The notes under the pieces: model-generated | Databases searched by the model: none | What the model saw: only the letters and a program-made list of their open reading frames with translations | Told to the model about the DNA's origin: nothing | Position numbers and translations under genes: made by a program | Source of the DNA: SIG440 sp045645905 | GTDB taxonomy: Bacteria; Bacillota; Clostridia; Monoglobales; Monoglobaceae | NCBI GenBank assembly: GCA_045645905.1 | Contig: JAZRJT010000071.1 | Span: 1-37,847, forward strand | Reading direction: 5' to 3' | Length of the DNA: 37,847 nt | Shown here: one piece after another, positions 30,433-37,776 of the stretch | Numbering within the stretch: the stretch's first letter is position 1 | Layout: every line of letters begins with the position of its first letter

Positions 30433-31459
30433 AGAAATTGATAGAATGCTATGTGATAAAGCGTGCGTAAATGAAGCAATCTTTAATAGTTTTGCCAAAG
30501 CTACAAGCATTATAAATTCAATCAAATATAAAAGCATTATCTGTTCAATAAGCGGCGGAAGTGACAGCGACATAATTTTAGATATTTGCACAAAAGTCGA
30601 TAAAAATAAAAAAATCAAGTATGTATGGTTTAATACTGGGTTAGAATATCAAGCTACAAAGGATCATTTGACATATCTTGAAAAGAAATATGATATTGAG
30701 ATAAAAAAGGAACGTGCAATTAAATCAATTCCGTTGTCGTGTAAGGAATATGGCCAGCCTTTTGTATCAAAGTATGTTAGTGAACAGATTATGAGGCTTC
30801 AAAGCATTAATTTTCAATGGGAAAATGAACCGTTTGAAATTTTAAAAAAAAAATACAAAGAATGTCATTCTGCAATTAAATGGTGGACGAATTACTACAC
30901 GCAAGAAAACGGCTTTGAAAAAGTAAGTCGATATGACATTGATTATAATAAATATTTAAAAGAATTTATTTTAGAAAATCCGCCAGAGTTTAATATAAGC
31001 CATATTTGTTGTAAGTATGCAAAAAAAGACGTATCAAAAGAATTGAAAAAAAGATATAACGCTGATTTAGAGATAATTGGAGTAAGAAGGGCAGAAGGCG
31101 GAATAAGATCACAAGCTTATAAAAATTGCTATTCTGATAATTCTGCTGAAGGCAGGACAAGTCAATTCAGGCCGATATTTTACTATACCGACGATGACAA
31201 AAAGGAATATGAAAAAATATTTGATATTAAACATAGTGATTGTTATTTGAAATATGGCATGACTAGGACGGGATGCGCTGGGTGCCCCTACAATCGAAAT
31301 ATAGATAAAGAGTTACATGTAATAAAAAAATATGAGCCGATGTTATTTAGTGCAATTCAAACAGTTTTTTCAAACAGTTATGAATATACAAAAAAATATC
31401 ACGAATTTTGTAACAAGAAAAAACAAATATCCGGACAAATGAGTTTTTTTGATGAATGA
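30422..31459 (+). CDS. PP-loop ATPase, PAPS-reductase-like
   Basis: This 345-aa protein has the PP-loop SGGSDS at about residues 44-49, which binds ATP, then typical alpha/beta core segments (KIKYVWFNTGLEYQAT), CCKYAKK (about 198-204) and CAGCPYNR (about 286-293). It belongs to the PAPS reductase/DndC-like adenylating superfamily. Phage members are thought to act in sulphur or nucleotide modification, but the substrate is unknown. The start is ATG 30422 with AAAGGAG upstream, 11 bp inside the HNH gene. It has a run of ten A at 30844-30853. Composition returns to AT-rich here. Confidence 0.87.
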   Translation: MTIEEIDRMLCDKACVNEAIFNSFAKATSIINSIKYKSIICSISGGSDSDIILDICTKVDKNKKIKYVWFNTGLEYQATKDHLTYLEKKYDIEIKKERAIKSIPLSCKEYGQPFVSKYVSEQIMRLQSINFQWENEPFEILKKKYKECHSAIKWWTNYYTQENGFEKVSRYDIDYNKYLKEFILENPPEFNISHICCKYAKKDVSKELKKRYNADLEIIGVRRAEGGIRSQAYKNCYSDNSAEGRTSQFRPIFYYTDDDKKEYEKIFDIKHSDCYLKYGMTRTGCAGCPYNRNIDKELHVIKKYEPMLFSAIQTVFSNSYEYTKKYHEFCNKKKQISGQMSFFDE

Positions 31460-31467
31460 GGTAAAAA

Positions 31468-31803
31468 ATGGAAATATACGAGGTATTAACAAATTTAAAA
31501 AATTTTGATTGCTGGGATTTTAAAAGTTATTCATTAAGCAAAGCTGAAGCTGAAGCAATTATTGATCTACTAGACAAACCAAAAGGGATTGAATACTATG
31601 CGATAGAAAATACTATTGATGAATATGGACATACTCAAATAACAGGCAAATATGAAACATACGTAGAAGCAAAAGAAGGTTTAAAAAATAAATACAATTA
31701 TTTTCGCGATAGAGGAACGGGGAAAATTATTAAAATAAAACAATGGTTTGAAGGATTTGAACTAAAAGAAAATAAACGTGTAATATACGAACGGATATGT
31801 TAA
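31468..31803 (+). CDS. Hypothetical early protein
   Basis: This 111-aa protein is unknown. The pattern is alpha (SKAEAEAIIDLLDKP), then beta (YYAIENTIDEYGHTQIT), with a basic end. The ribosome site is weak (GAGGTAA). The gene is strongly AT-rich. Confidence 0.7.
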   Translation: MEIYEVLTNLKNFDCWDFKSYSLSKAEAEAIIDLLDKPKGIEYYAIENTIDEYGHTQITGKYETYVEAKEGLKNKYNYFRDRGTGKIIKIKQWFEGFELKENKRVIYERIC

Positions 31804-31818
31804 TAGTGAGGTAGAAGA

Positions 31819-32100
31819 ATGAAAATTGATAAAGAAACTATTGTTGAATCAATTGAAAAATATGGAATCGAAAAACAAACAGTGGTTTGCATGGAAGAGC
31901 TGGCGGAACTTATCCAAGAACTGTCAAAGATTTTAAGAGGCAAAAAGAATCAGGAAAACTTAATTGAAGAACTTGCAGATGTATATATTTGTTTAGAGAC
32001 TATAAAACAAATAAACATAGTTGATGATAATAAGCTACAGTGTGAAATATACCGCAAGCAGGAGCGACAGCGAAAAAGGCTTATGGAGGTGGAAGAATGA
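31819..32100 (+). CDS. MazG-like nucleotide pyrophosphohydrolase
   Basis: This 93-aa protein has the metal-binding EExxE motif (E26, E27, E30: MEELAELIQEL) and the second motif EELAD (E51, D54), the hallmark of MazG-like all-alpha NTP pyrophosphatases. It could clean the nucleotide pool or lower alarmone levels during infection. GAGG lies before ATG, and it overlaps the next gene by 4 bp. Confidence 0.88.
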   Translation: MKIDKETIVESIEKYGIEKQTVVCMEELAELIQELSKILRGKKNQENLIEELADVYICLETIKQINIVDDNKLQCEIYRKQERQRKRLMEVEE

Positions 32101-32369
32101 ACAGAGATGAATTATTAGACATAATAAGAAAATGGATCCATGAAGCAAGATGTACAGATATTTGGTTTAGGGAAGAAGATTATCGTATAATTTTAGGACG
32201 AAATACAAGAAATATACTTATAACATCTGACTTATTTGAAAGCACTTTTGAACACGCAAAAGAAACTTTGTTTGGAATTCCGACTATTATTGATGCAGTA
32301 TATAAGAACAGATTAGAATTAGTAAGGGTTTGCAGGAAAGAAGAACAATTATGTGAGGATGCACAATGA
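32097..32369 (+). CDS. Hypothetical early protein
   Basis: This 90-aa protein is unknown, alpha/beta in pattern (LLDIIRKWIHEARCTDIWF). GGAGGTGG precedes ATG. It overlaps both the MazG-like gene and the next small gene by 4 bp, so the three are probably translated together. Confidence 0.7.
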   Translation: MNRDELLDIIRKWIHEARCTDIWFREEDYRIILGRNTRNILITSDLFESTFEHAKETLFGIPTIIDAVYKNRLELVRVCRKEEQLCEDAQ

Positions 32370-32545
32370 CGAATCGAGAAAAATTTGAGCAAATGAGCAA
32401 TGAAGAATTAGTAAAATTTTTAGTCTCATTTAAAGAAAATTATTGTTGTGATTGTGTCGCTTACGATTATTGCGTCAATACGCCACATTATGTTTTTGCA
32501 GAATGTAAAAAGGTATTAGAAAAATGGCTAGAGCAGGAGGTGTAA
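32366..32545 (+). CDS. Small Cys-rich, possible zinc-binding protein
   Basis: This 59-aa ORF begins with KFEQMSNEELVKFLVSFKE and has Cys residues as CCDC, then YC and EC, then a C-terminal amphipathic helix. The pattern is one I remember from many gut-phage genomes, function unknown. GAGGATGCACA precedes ATG; it overlaps the upstream gene by 4 bp. Confidence 0.75.
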   Translation: MTNREKFEQMSNEELVKFLVSFKENYCCDCVAYDYCVNTPHYVFAECKKVLEKWLEQEV

Positions 32546-32547
32546 GA

Positions 32548-32745
32548 ATGACAGAAGAATATTTATTTAGTATAAACGGAATGAAAGATGGCGCTATATG
32601 GGACGAGGGAGTAATAACAAGATCCGGAAGATATTTTTATCTTCAATGGGTAGGTTTAGGGGTAAAAAGAAGAATATCAAAGAAATGTGTAGATAGATTA
32701 AGTAAATCAGAATTGAGGATAAAGAATGAAAATGACTGTTTGTGA
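32548..32745 (+). CDS. Small hypothetical protein
   Basis: This 65-aa protein starts at ATG 32548 (MTEEYLFSINGM) after GGAGGTGTAAGA; an in-frame start at 32524 lies in the previous gene. Beta-rich (SGRYFYLQWVG) with a basic end. It overlaps the next gene by 20 bp. Function unknown. Confidence 0.72.
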   Translation: MTEEYLFSINGMKDGAIWDEGVITRSGRYFYLQWVGLGVKRRISKKCVDRLSKSELRIKNENDCL

Positions 32746-32917
32746 TATTTGTAGAATTGACATGAGTTTAATGCCAATAAGTAAAATAAAAGTATATAGG
32801 CAAGGATTTTTTATAGACAGCAAAATTCAGGAAGTAGATATATGTGAGGAATGTTTAAATCAAATAGCGATTGAGGTTAGAAAAAGCAGGGAGAAATTAG
32901 ATGAAAAAAGAAACTAA
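32726..32917 (+). CDS. Small zinc-ribbon-like protein
   Basis: This 63-aa protein has CDIC (about residues 6-9) and CEEC (about 40-43) around a small beta region, a likely zinc ribbon, followed by a charged helix. It begins inside the previous ORF and overlaps the next by 17 bp. The ribosome site is GAGGATAAAG. Function unknown. Confidence 0.75.
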   Translation: MKMTVCDICRIDMSLMPISKIKVYRQGFFIDSKIQEVDICEECLNQIAIEVRKSREKLDEKRN

Positions 32918-33149
32918 TCTGGATAAGTTTAAGGCTTGCATAGACAAAGAAGTTAAAGCATGGAATATGACAACATTGTCAGAGCTTGAAAAGTTTTATC
33001 AAAACAAAATGATTGTATGGGGCATTATGGAAGCGGCACTATATATCTTACCTTTTAAAGATTATCAAACACTTATACAATATGTTTACGATAAATACGG
33101 TTACAATTATGGTAGCGCAATAACAAAAGATGATGATGCAGCAGGATGA
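32901..33149 (+). CDS. Hypothetical early protein
   Basis: This 82-aa helical protein (KFKACIDKEVKAWNMTTLSELEKF) is unknown. Its last codons (DDDAAG) are encoded by a junction element (33136-33148), here read in a different frame from the other copies. AGGGAG precedes ATG. Confidence 0.72.
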   Translation: MKKETNLDKFKACIDKEVKAWNMTTLSELEKFYQNKMIVWGIMEAALYILPFKDYQTLIQYVYDKYGYNYGSAITKDDDAAG

Positions 33150-33167
33150 AAGGAAGGAAAAACTAAA

Positions 33168-33323
33168 ATGGATATACCAAAACAGAAAAAAACGCCGAAG
33201 ATGCCAATAACACCCATATATATTCCAAAAGGACCGTTAATGATAACAGTGCAAGGTGATATTGTGGAAAATATTAAAAACGTGGATATTAAGATTGAAT
33301 TTAAAGAAGAGGATAAAAAATGA
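33168..33323 (+). CDS. Small hypothetical protein
   Basis: This 51-aa ORF starts with PKQKKTPKMPITPIYIPKG and ends in a beta-hairpin-like acidic segment. The ribosome site AAGGAAGG is about 10 nt upstream. It overlaps the DUF4406 gene by 4 bp (ATGA). Function unknown. Confidence 0.65.
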   Translation: MDIPKQKKTPKMPITPIYIPKGPLMITVQGDIVENIKNVDIKIEFKEEDKK

Positions 33324-33601
33324 TTATTTATCTAAGTGGTAAAATAACAGGTGATCCGGAATATAAAGAAAAATTTAACAAATATCAAAAGTTGTATGAA
33401 AAAACAAAGATGTATGATGCGGTATTAAATCCGGCTGTATTGCCTGAAGGATTAAAGCCAAACGATTATATGCCTATATGTTTTGAAATGATAAATGCAG
33501 CAGATATTGTTGTAATGCTTCCGGACTGGAAGAAAAGCAAAGGCGCAAAGTTAGAAAAAGCCTATGCAGAATATCAAAACAAGGGGATAATAATATTATA
33601 A
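33320..33601 (+). CDS. DUF4406, nucleoside deoxyribosyltransferase-like
   Basis: This 93-aa protein matches DUF4406: start MIIYLSGKITGD, then NPAVLPEGLKPNDYMPICFEMI, then DIVVMLPDWKKSKGAKLE. The family is related to nucleoside 2-deoxyribosyltransferases and is frequent in phages; the substrate is unknown, probably a nucleotide. It is likely part of a nucleotide-handling set with MazG-like and the PP-loop enzyme. Confidence 0.9.
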   Translation: MIIYLSGKITGDPEYKEKFNKYQKLYEKTKMYDAVLNPAVLPEGLKPNDYMPICFEMINAADIVVMLPDWKKSKGAKLEKAYAEYQNKGIIIL

Positions 33602-33621
33602 AGAGAAAGGAGATATTATTT

Positions 33622-33819
33622 ATGACAGTAGAAGAGTATAAAAGAGAGTTTACGAAAATATTTAAAGATGCGTGTCAGGGATTTAAAGAAGAGGATCTTG
33701 ATGCGTATATTAGCAAACTGGATTTTGAAAAAATGCTAGACACTGATCTAAAGCTATATGGCGAACCAAGATATGCAGCAGCCGCAAGCGAGTATGCGTT
33801 AATATATCCAGACATGTAG
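33622..33819 (+). CDS. Small hypothetical protein
   Basis: This 65-aa helical acidic protein (VEEYKREFTKIFKDACQGF) is unknown. A good ribosome site AAAGGAGA lies upstream. It stands 20 bp after DUF4406 and 8 bp before the RNA-ligase-like gene. Confidence 0.72.
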   Translation: MTVEEYKREFTKIFKDACQGFKEEDLDAYISKLDFEKMLDTDLKLYGEPRYAAAASEYALIYPDM

Positions 33820-33827
33820 GGGGGAAA

Positions 33828-34397
33828 ATGAAAAAGATACCGACGTTATTTAAACGAGAATTTGAAAATCATAAAGTATCAAAGATTTATCCTGAAGTTG
33901 TCGAAGGCATGGAGTGGGTGCTTGCTGGTGAGGGTATAGCTTCAGTAAAATTTGACGGGGCGTGTTGTGCGATAATTGATGGCGAATTTTACAAGCGCTA
34001 CGATGCAAAGCAGGGTAAGCCTATTCCGGAGGGTGCAATTAAATGTCAGGATGACGCGGATCCAATAACCGGACATTTGCCGTGTTGGTTAAAATGCGAT
34101 AGAAACAATCCAGCTGATAAATGGTTTTGGGTTGCTTATGACAATTCAACAAAGGAATATACATTGCCAGAAGGCACTTATGAAGCTGTCGGACTACATT
34201 TTAATGCAAATCCTTATAATTTGGACACTGATATAATAATCAAGCATAGAATAAACATTGTAAACGTAGAAAGAACGTTTGAAGGTATTCAAGAATGGTT
34301 AATGACGCACAAAGAAGAAGGTTTGGTTTTTTGGAAAGATGGAGAACCACAGTGCAAAATTAAAAGAACTGACTTTGGTTTTCAATGGCCGTTATGA
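33828..34397 (+). CDS. RNA-ligase-like nucleotidyltransferase (DUF5565-like)
   Basis: This 189-aa protein has the nucleotidyltransferase core of the T4 RNA ligase/DNA ligase superfamily: motif I VKFDG with catalytic Lys41, a motif III-like YEAVGLHF, motif IV EEGLVF (about 163-168) and motif V CKIKR (about 176-180). It lacks an extra domain, so it is close to a minimal ligase core. Such enzymes can seal RNA breaks, for example tRNAs cut by host anticodon nucleases. GGGGGAAA precedes ATG. It lies in the early operon between junction elements at 33136 and 34409. Confidence 0.8.
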   Translation: MKKIPTLFKREFENHKVSKIYPEVVEGMEWVLAGEGIASVKFDGACCAIIDGEFYKRYDAKQGKPIPEGAIKCQDDADPITGHLPCWLKCDRNNPADKWFWVAYDNSTKEYTLPEGTYEAVGLHFNANPYNLDTDIIIKHRINIVNVERTFEGIQEWLMTHKEEGLVFWKDGEPQCKIKRTDFGFQWPL

Positions 34398-34429
34398 AAA
34401 AGGCAAGTATGCAGCAGGATGGTGAAATT

Positions 34430-34609
34430 ATGATAAATAAATTATCAAGGCGTAAAAGCAGAAAGCAGCTGTTAAAAGAAAACAAAGAGCTAAGAATCGA
34501 AATAAAAAGGCTAGAGGGGATTATATACCGTGATGCGGTTGTTCCGGAACAATTAAAAACAGATGTTTTAAAAGACCATTTTTCCGGAACGCTTTTAGGG
34601 AAATGGTAA
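34430..34609 (+). CDS. Small basic coiled-coil protein
   Basis: This 59-aa protein starts at ATG 34430 (MINKLSRRKSRKQLLKENKE); the longer in-frame ORF from 34385 starts inside the ligase-like gene. It has a basic leucine-zipper-like helix (about 5-33). It lies directly after a junction element (34409-34422) and before the next (34626-34639). Function unknown. Confidence 0.68.
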   Translation: MINKLSRRKSRKQLLKENKELRIEIKRLEGIIYRDAVVPEQLKTDVLKDHFSGTLLGKW

Positions 34610-34647
34610 GGAGTAAAGATGATACATGCAGCAGGATGGGAGGTTTT

Positions 34648-35031
34648 ATGGATGATGTTGAAAAGATAATTGAAGAGACCGTTAATCGCACGGTGACGAA
34701 ATTAAAAGTTGCCGGACTAATGAAAGATGACAGAAAAACGGCTTTTCAAAAAACTGAAGAATTATTGTTAAATTATAATAATTTAAAATTATCGGATGAA
34801 CGCAAAACAAAAATATTAGTTGCAAAAATGAATGAAGCGCTCGGAACGATAAAAACAGACATATATTATGGCATAATTCCAATGTTTTATTTTGAGAATG
34901 AAACACGGGAAAATATAGCAGATTATTACAATACAACAGTAACAACAATAAGCAGAAATAAAACCCGGTTAGTAAATGAGCTGAAAGCAATTTTGTTTTC
35001 CAGTGATTTTATAACTGAAATATATAGTTAA
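34648..35031 (+). CDS. ArpU-like late transcription activator
   Basis: The start is ATG 34648 (127 aa), because GGGAGG lies 6 nt upstream right after a junction element. The N-terminal half is helical; residues about 88-117 form a sigma-4-like HTH (ENIADYYNTTVTTISRNKTRLVNELK). This pattern is of the ArpU/late transcriptional regulators of Gram-positive phages. It is the last gene of the early operon, immediately before the late promoter region, the expected position of a late activator. Confidence 0.87.
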   Translation: MDDVEKIIEETVNRTVTKLKVAGLMKDDRKTAFQKTEELLLNYNNLKLSDERKTKILVAKMNEALGTIKTDIYYGIIPMFYFENETRENIADYYNTTVTTISRNKTRLVNELKAILFSSDFITEIYS

Positions 35032-35057
35032 AAAAACGCCTTTTAAGGCGTTTTTTT
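35031..35057 (+). terminator. Terminator of the early operon
   Basis: AAAAAACGCCTT / AAGGCGTTTTTTT around a 2-nt loop, immediately at the stop codon of the ArpU-like gene. Confidence 0.9.
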
Positions 35058-35234
35058 ATTGCGCGAATATAAATATATATGCAATCAAATTGAAATGTTT
35101 AAATGAGGCAAATAAGCACCGTATATTTTAAATTTGTGTAACATTGGCGTAACACGGTGTATCTGTGTGCACGCATAAATAAGGGATATACTTAAAATAT
35201 ATTGAAATCGTGAAATGTAATGGGAGGTGTAGTG
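35058..35234 (+). promoter_or_regulatory. Late gene control region
   Basis: This non-coding gap holds inverted repeat CACCGT (35117-35122) / ACGGTG (35154-35159), and two direct copies of GTAACA 11 bp apart (35138, 35149). A good -10 TATACT is at 35187-35192, but the -35 position (TGTGTG) is poor. This is what an activator-dependent late promoter controlled by the adjacent ArpU-like protein should look like. Confidence 0.65.
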
Positions 35235-35477
35235 ATGAAAGTATCAAAAGGAACTATTATACGAACCGCCTTGCTTGTTTTGGCTATTGTTAATAATTTA
35301 CTTGCTTTATTCAATAAAAGCCCATTGCCAATTGAAGATGAGACTATAGAAGCGGTTATAAGCTTTTTATTTACGACAGGAACGGCAATAGTCGCATGGT
35401 GGAAAAATAACAGCTTTACAAGTGCCGCGCTTGCTGGCGATGAGGTAATGAAACAATTAAAAGCAAGGGGGCAATAA
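35235..35477 (+). CDS. Phage holin, phi-LC3 type
   Basis: This 80-aa protein starts at ATG 35235 (GGGAGGT 8 nt upstream; an in-frame ATG at 35220 precedes the ribosome site). It has two membrane segments (about 9-28 and 41-60) separated by a short loop (NKSPLPIEDETIEAV), the hallmark of phi-LC3/SPP1-like holins. It makes holes in the membrane for the endolysin. First gene of the late operon. Confidence 0.92.
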   Translation: MKVSKGTIIRTALLVLAIVNNLLALFNKSPLPIEDETIEAVISFLFTTGTAIVAWWKNNSFTSAALAGDEVMKQLKARGQ

Positions 35478-35816
35478 ATGACAGCACATATTATAACAAT
35501 TATTTTATCGGTTGTTTCTGGAGTATTGGTTTACATAGTTCAAAATTTATTAAAAGAGAATGAAAAACTACGGCGTGAAAAAAGAGACAATGAAGAAAAA
35601 AAACAGAAAGCAATCGGAAATGGGGTTTTAAGCCTTTTAAAAATCCAATTAATAGAATATCACGACAAATATATGCAAGGTCAAAATATACCTACTTACG
35701 TATATGAAAACTGGGATGAAATGTATTCTGCTTATGAGGCTTTAGGCGGAAATGGAATGGTCAAAAGGATGAAAGATGATATTGACCGATTGAGGTTAGG
35801 AGGTAACGGAAAATGA
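35478..35816 (+). CDS. Membrane-anchored lysis-cassette protein
   Basis: This 112-aa protein has one N-terminal membrane segment (about 4-24; IITIILSVVSGVLVYIVQNLL), a highly charged coiled coil (about 25-45) and a conserved-looking C-terminal block (HDKYMQGQNIPTYVYENW; AYEALGGNGMV). I remember similar proteins beside holins in Clostridia phages; it may be a second holin-like or accessory component. It starts directly after the holin stop codon and overlaps the endolysin by 4 bp. Confidence 0.78.
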   Translation: MTAHIITIILSVVSGVLVYIVQNLLKENEKLRREKRDNEEKKQKAIGNGVLSLLKIQLIEYHDKYMQGQNIPTYVYENWDEMYSAYEALGGNGMVKRMKDDIDRLRLGGNGK

Positions 35817-36598
35817 AATTAATAGATTTAAGTTATCATAACGGAACCGTAGATTTTAAAAAAGTAAAGGCAGATGGCGTCGAAGGGGTAATTTTAAGAG
35901 CTGGTTATGGGCAAACAACAGTTGATAAGAAATTTAAAACCTATATAAAAGACGCAATAAAGAACGGTTTACATATAGGTATTTACTGGTTTTCTTATGC
36001 GTTTACGCTTGCGGCAGCAGAGGAAGAAGCAAAGCTATGTTTAAAAACAATCAAAGAGTTTAAAGATCATATTGATTTGCCGGTCTTTTTCGACTGGGAA
36101 TATGATTCTATGAATTACGCAAACAAGCACGGTGTGAATCCTGACAAAAATCTTATTACAAGCTTGAATAAAAAGTTTTGTGAAATCATAGAAAAAAATG
36201 GTTATGCAGCAGGAGTTTACTTCAATGAAGATTATCGCAAGCGTTTCATTGATTTAGATAAACTCAAAGGTTTTGCGACGTGGTATGCACGCTATACAAG
36301 CGTAGCTCAAAAAAAATACGACATCTGGCAGAAGTCCAGTGAGGGAAAAGTAGCAGGAATAAACGGCAATGTTGATATGGATATTTTAAACAATATGAAA
36401 ATCCTGAAAACAAAAGTCGAAACAAAAAAAGAAGAAAACAAAACAACAGAAAAAGCATCTACTTATTACATTGTTAAAAAAGGCGATAATCTTTCAAAGA
36501 TTGCAAAGAAGTTTAATACAACAGTAAATAAGATTGCTAAAGATAACAACATCAAAAACGTTAATTTGATTTATCCGGGGCAAAAATTAAAGATTTGA
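35813..36598 (+). CDS. Endolysin: GH25 lysozyme with LysM
   Basis: This 261-aa enzyme has an N-terminal GH25 muramidase (about 1-195; IDLSYHNGTVDF with catalytic-site Asp, HIGIYWFSYA, LPVFFDWEYDS with Asp/Glu, and DMDIL at the end), a charged linker, and a C-terminal LysM (about 218-261; YYIVKKGDNLSKIAKKFN) that binds peptidoglycan. It cuts the N-acetylmuramic acid-N-acetylglucosamine bond. No signal peptide, so it depends on the holin. AGGAGGT precedes ATG. Confidence 0.95.
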   Translation: MKLIDLSYHNGTVDFKKVKADGVEGVILRAGYGQTTVDKKFKTYIKDAIKNGLHIGIYWFSYAFTLAAAEEEAKLCLKTIKEFKDHIDLPVFFDWEYDSMNYANKHGVNPDKNLITSLNKKFCEIIEKNGYAAGVYFNEDYRKRFIDLDKLKGFATWYARYTSVAQKKYDIWQKSSEGKVAGINGNVDMDILNNMKILKTKVETKKEENKTTEKASTYYIVKKGDNLSKIAKKFNTTVNKIAKDNNIKNVNLIYPGQKLKI

Positions 36599-36613
36599 AA
36601 GCGTGGTGATTCT

Positions 36614-37081
36614 ATGAGTGGTAGGGGCAGACCTAACAAATATAAAACACATGTAGAACCGTATCTTGATCAAATAAAAGATTTAGCGCTGACAATGACA
36701 GAAGAACAAATTGCGGAAACGTTAGGTGTTGCATACAGTTCTTTTCGCGTATATAAACAGCAATATTCGGCATTAAATGACGCTTTACAAAAAGGGCGTA
36801 AAGATTTAGTCGCAGAATTAAAAAGCGTGCTTATAAAAAAGGCAAAAGGCTTTATTTACGAGGAAAAAACAATAATTGAAGAGGTGAATCCTGAAACCGG
36901 GGAAATGGAAATTGTACGTCGTGAAACAAAAATTAGATACGCTCAACCTGACGTAGCTGCCGGAAATTTATTGTTGAAAAATTATGACAAAGAAAACTGG
37001 GCAAATGATCCGCAAGCGCTTGAATTGAGACGCAAAGAATTAGAGCTGAATGAAAGAAAATTAGAAGCTAATGAGTGGTAA
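36614..37081 (+). CDS. TerS-like HTH protein
   Basis: This 155-aa protein has an N-terminal HTH (about 10-48; MTEEQIAETLGVAYSSFRVYKQQ) and a region with YEEKTIIEE and PDVAAGNLLLKN, then a basic-acidic C-terminal helix. Proteins of this type lie before HNH and terminase genes in many Clostridia phages and are annotated as terminase small subunits or HTH/transposase-like. Either this or the P27 protein at 575, or both, could recognise the packaging site. It follows the endolysin by 15 bp. Confidence 0.78.
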   Translation: MSGRGRPNKYKTHVEPYLDQIKDLALTMTEEQIAETLGVAYSSFRVYKQQYSALNDALQKGRKDLVAELKSVLIKKAKGFIYEEKTIIEEVNPETGEMEIVRRETKIRYAQPDVAAGNLLLKNYDKENWANDPQALELRRKELELNERKLEANEW

Positions 37082-37086
37082 TTAAT

Positions 37087-37776
37087 ATGTTTACATTAGA
37101 TACATTTTACAGAACTAAAGAGTGGCAAGAGCTTGTTAAAATATTAAAACTTGAAAGAGTTAATGAAAATGGCGAGCTTATATGCTGGCACTGCGGAAAA
37201 CCTATAACAAAAGCTTATGATGCAATAGGTCATCATACAATATTTTTAAATTCTGAAAATGTAAATAATTGTGAAATTAGCTTGAATCCGTCATTAATTC
37301 AATTCGTTCACCACGGTTGCCACAATAAAATACATAACAAGTTACATGAAAACTATAGAAGAGAAATTTTTCTTGTTTACGGTTCGCCGCTAAGCGGTAA
37401 AACAACGTGGGCAAAAGAAAATATGAATGAGGGGGACTTGTTAGTTGATATAGATAACATCTGGGAATGTTTTTCCGGATGTAATAGATATATTAAACCC
37501 AAAAGACTTAATGCGGTTATTTTTGGCGTTCGTGATGAGTTATATCGGATGATTAAATACAGAGTAGGCAAATGGAATAATGCTTATATTGTAGGAGGTT
37601 TTCCGTTAATAAGTGAACGTGAACGGCTATGTAAGGAGTTTGGAGCGCGTGAAATTTTTGTTGATACAAGCAAAGAAGAGTGTATAAGGCGCTTAGAAGC
37701 TTCAAATGACCGCAATAAAACCGAATGGCTTAAATATATTGACGAATGGTGGACTAAATACACCCCCCTATTGTGA
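37087..37776 (+). CDS. HNH endonuclease fused to P-loop kinase
   Basis: The start is ATG 37087 (229 aa), though a GTG at 37075 is in frame. Residues 1-90 are an HNH nuclease (C33, C36; HH 49-50; HHGCHN 75-80). Residues about 93-229 form a P-loop kinase with Walker A GSPLSGKTT at 99-107 and a DID (about 121-123) like polynucleotide or nucleoside kinases. HNH proteins next to terminase are needed for cos cleavage in HK97-type phages. The fused kinase could phosphorylate cut DNA or RNA ends. No ribosome site is strong here. Confidence 0.88.
   Translation: MFTLDTFYRTKEWQELVKILKLERVNENGELICWHCGKPITKAYDAIGHHTIFLNSENVNNCEISLNPSLIQFVHHGCHNKIHNKLHENYRREIFLVYGSPLSGKTTWAKENMNEGDLLVDIDNIWECFSGCNRYIKPKRLNAVIFGVRDELYRMIKYRVGKWNNAYIVGGFPLISERERLCKEFGAREIFVDTSKEECIRRLEASNDRNKTEWLKYIDEWWTKYTPLL

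Noticed and set aside
30844..30853. Run of ten A in the PP-loop gene as phase-variable tract
   Set aside because: A-runs are common in this AT-rich genome and encode Lys codons here; there is no specific sign of switching, unlike the rare G8 tract.
36196..36215. GCAGCAGGAG in the endolysin as another junction element
   Set aside because: It is inside the GH25 domain coding for YAAGVYF and lacks the ATGG part; likely chance.
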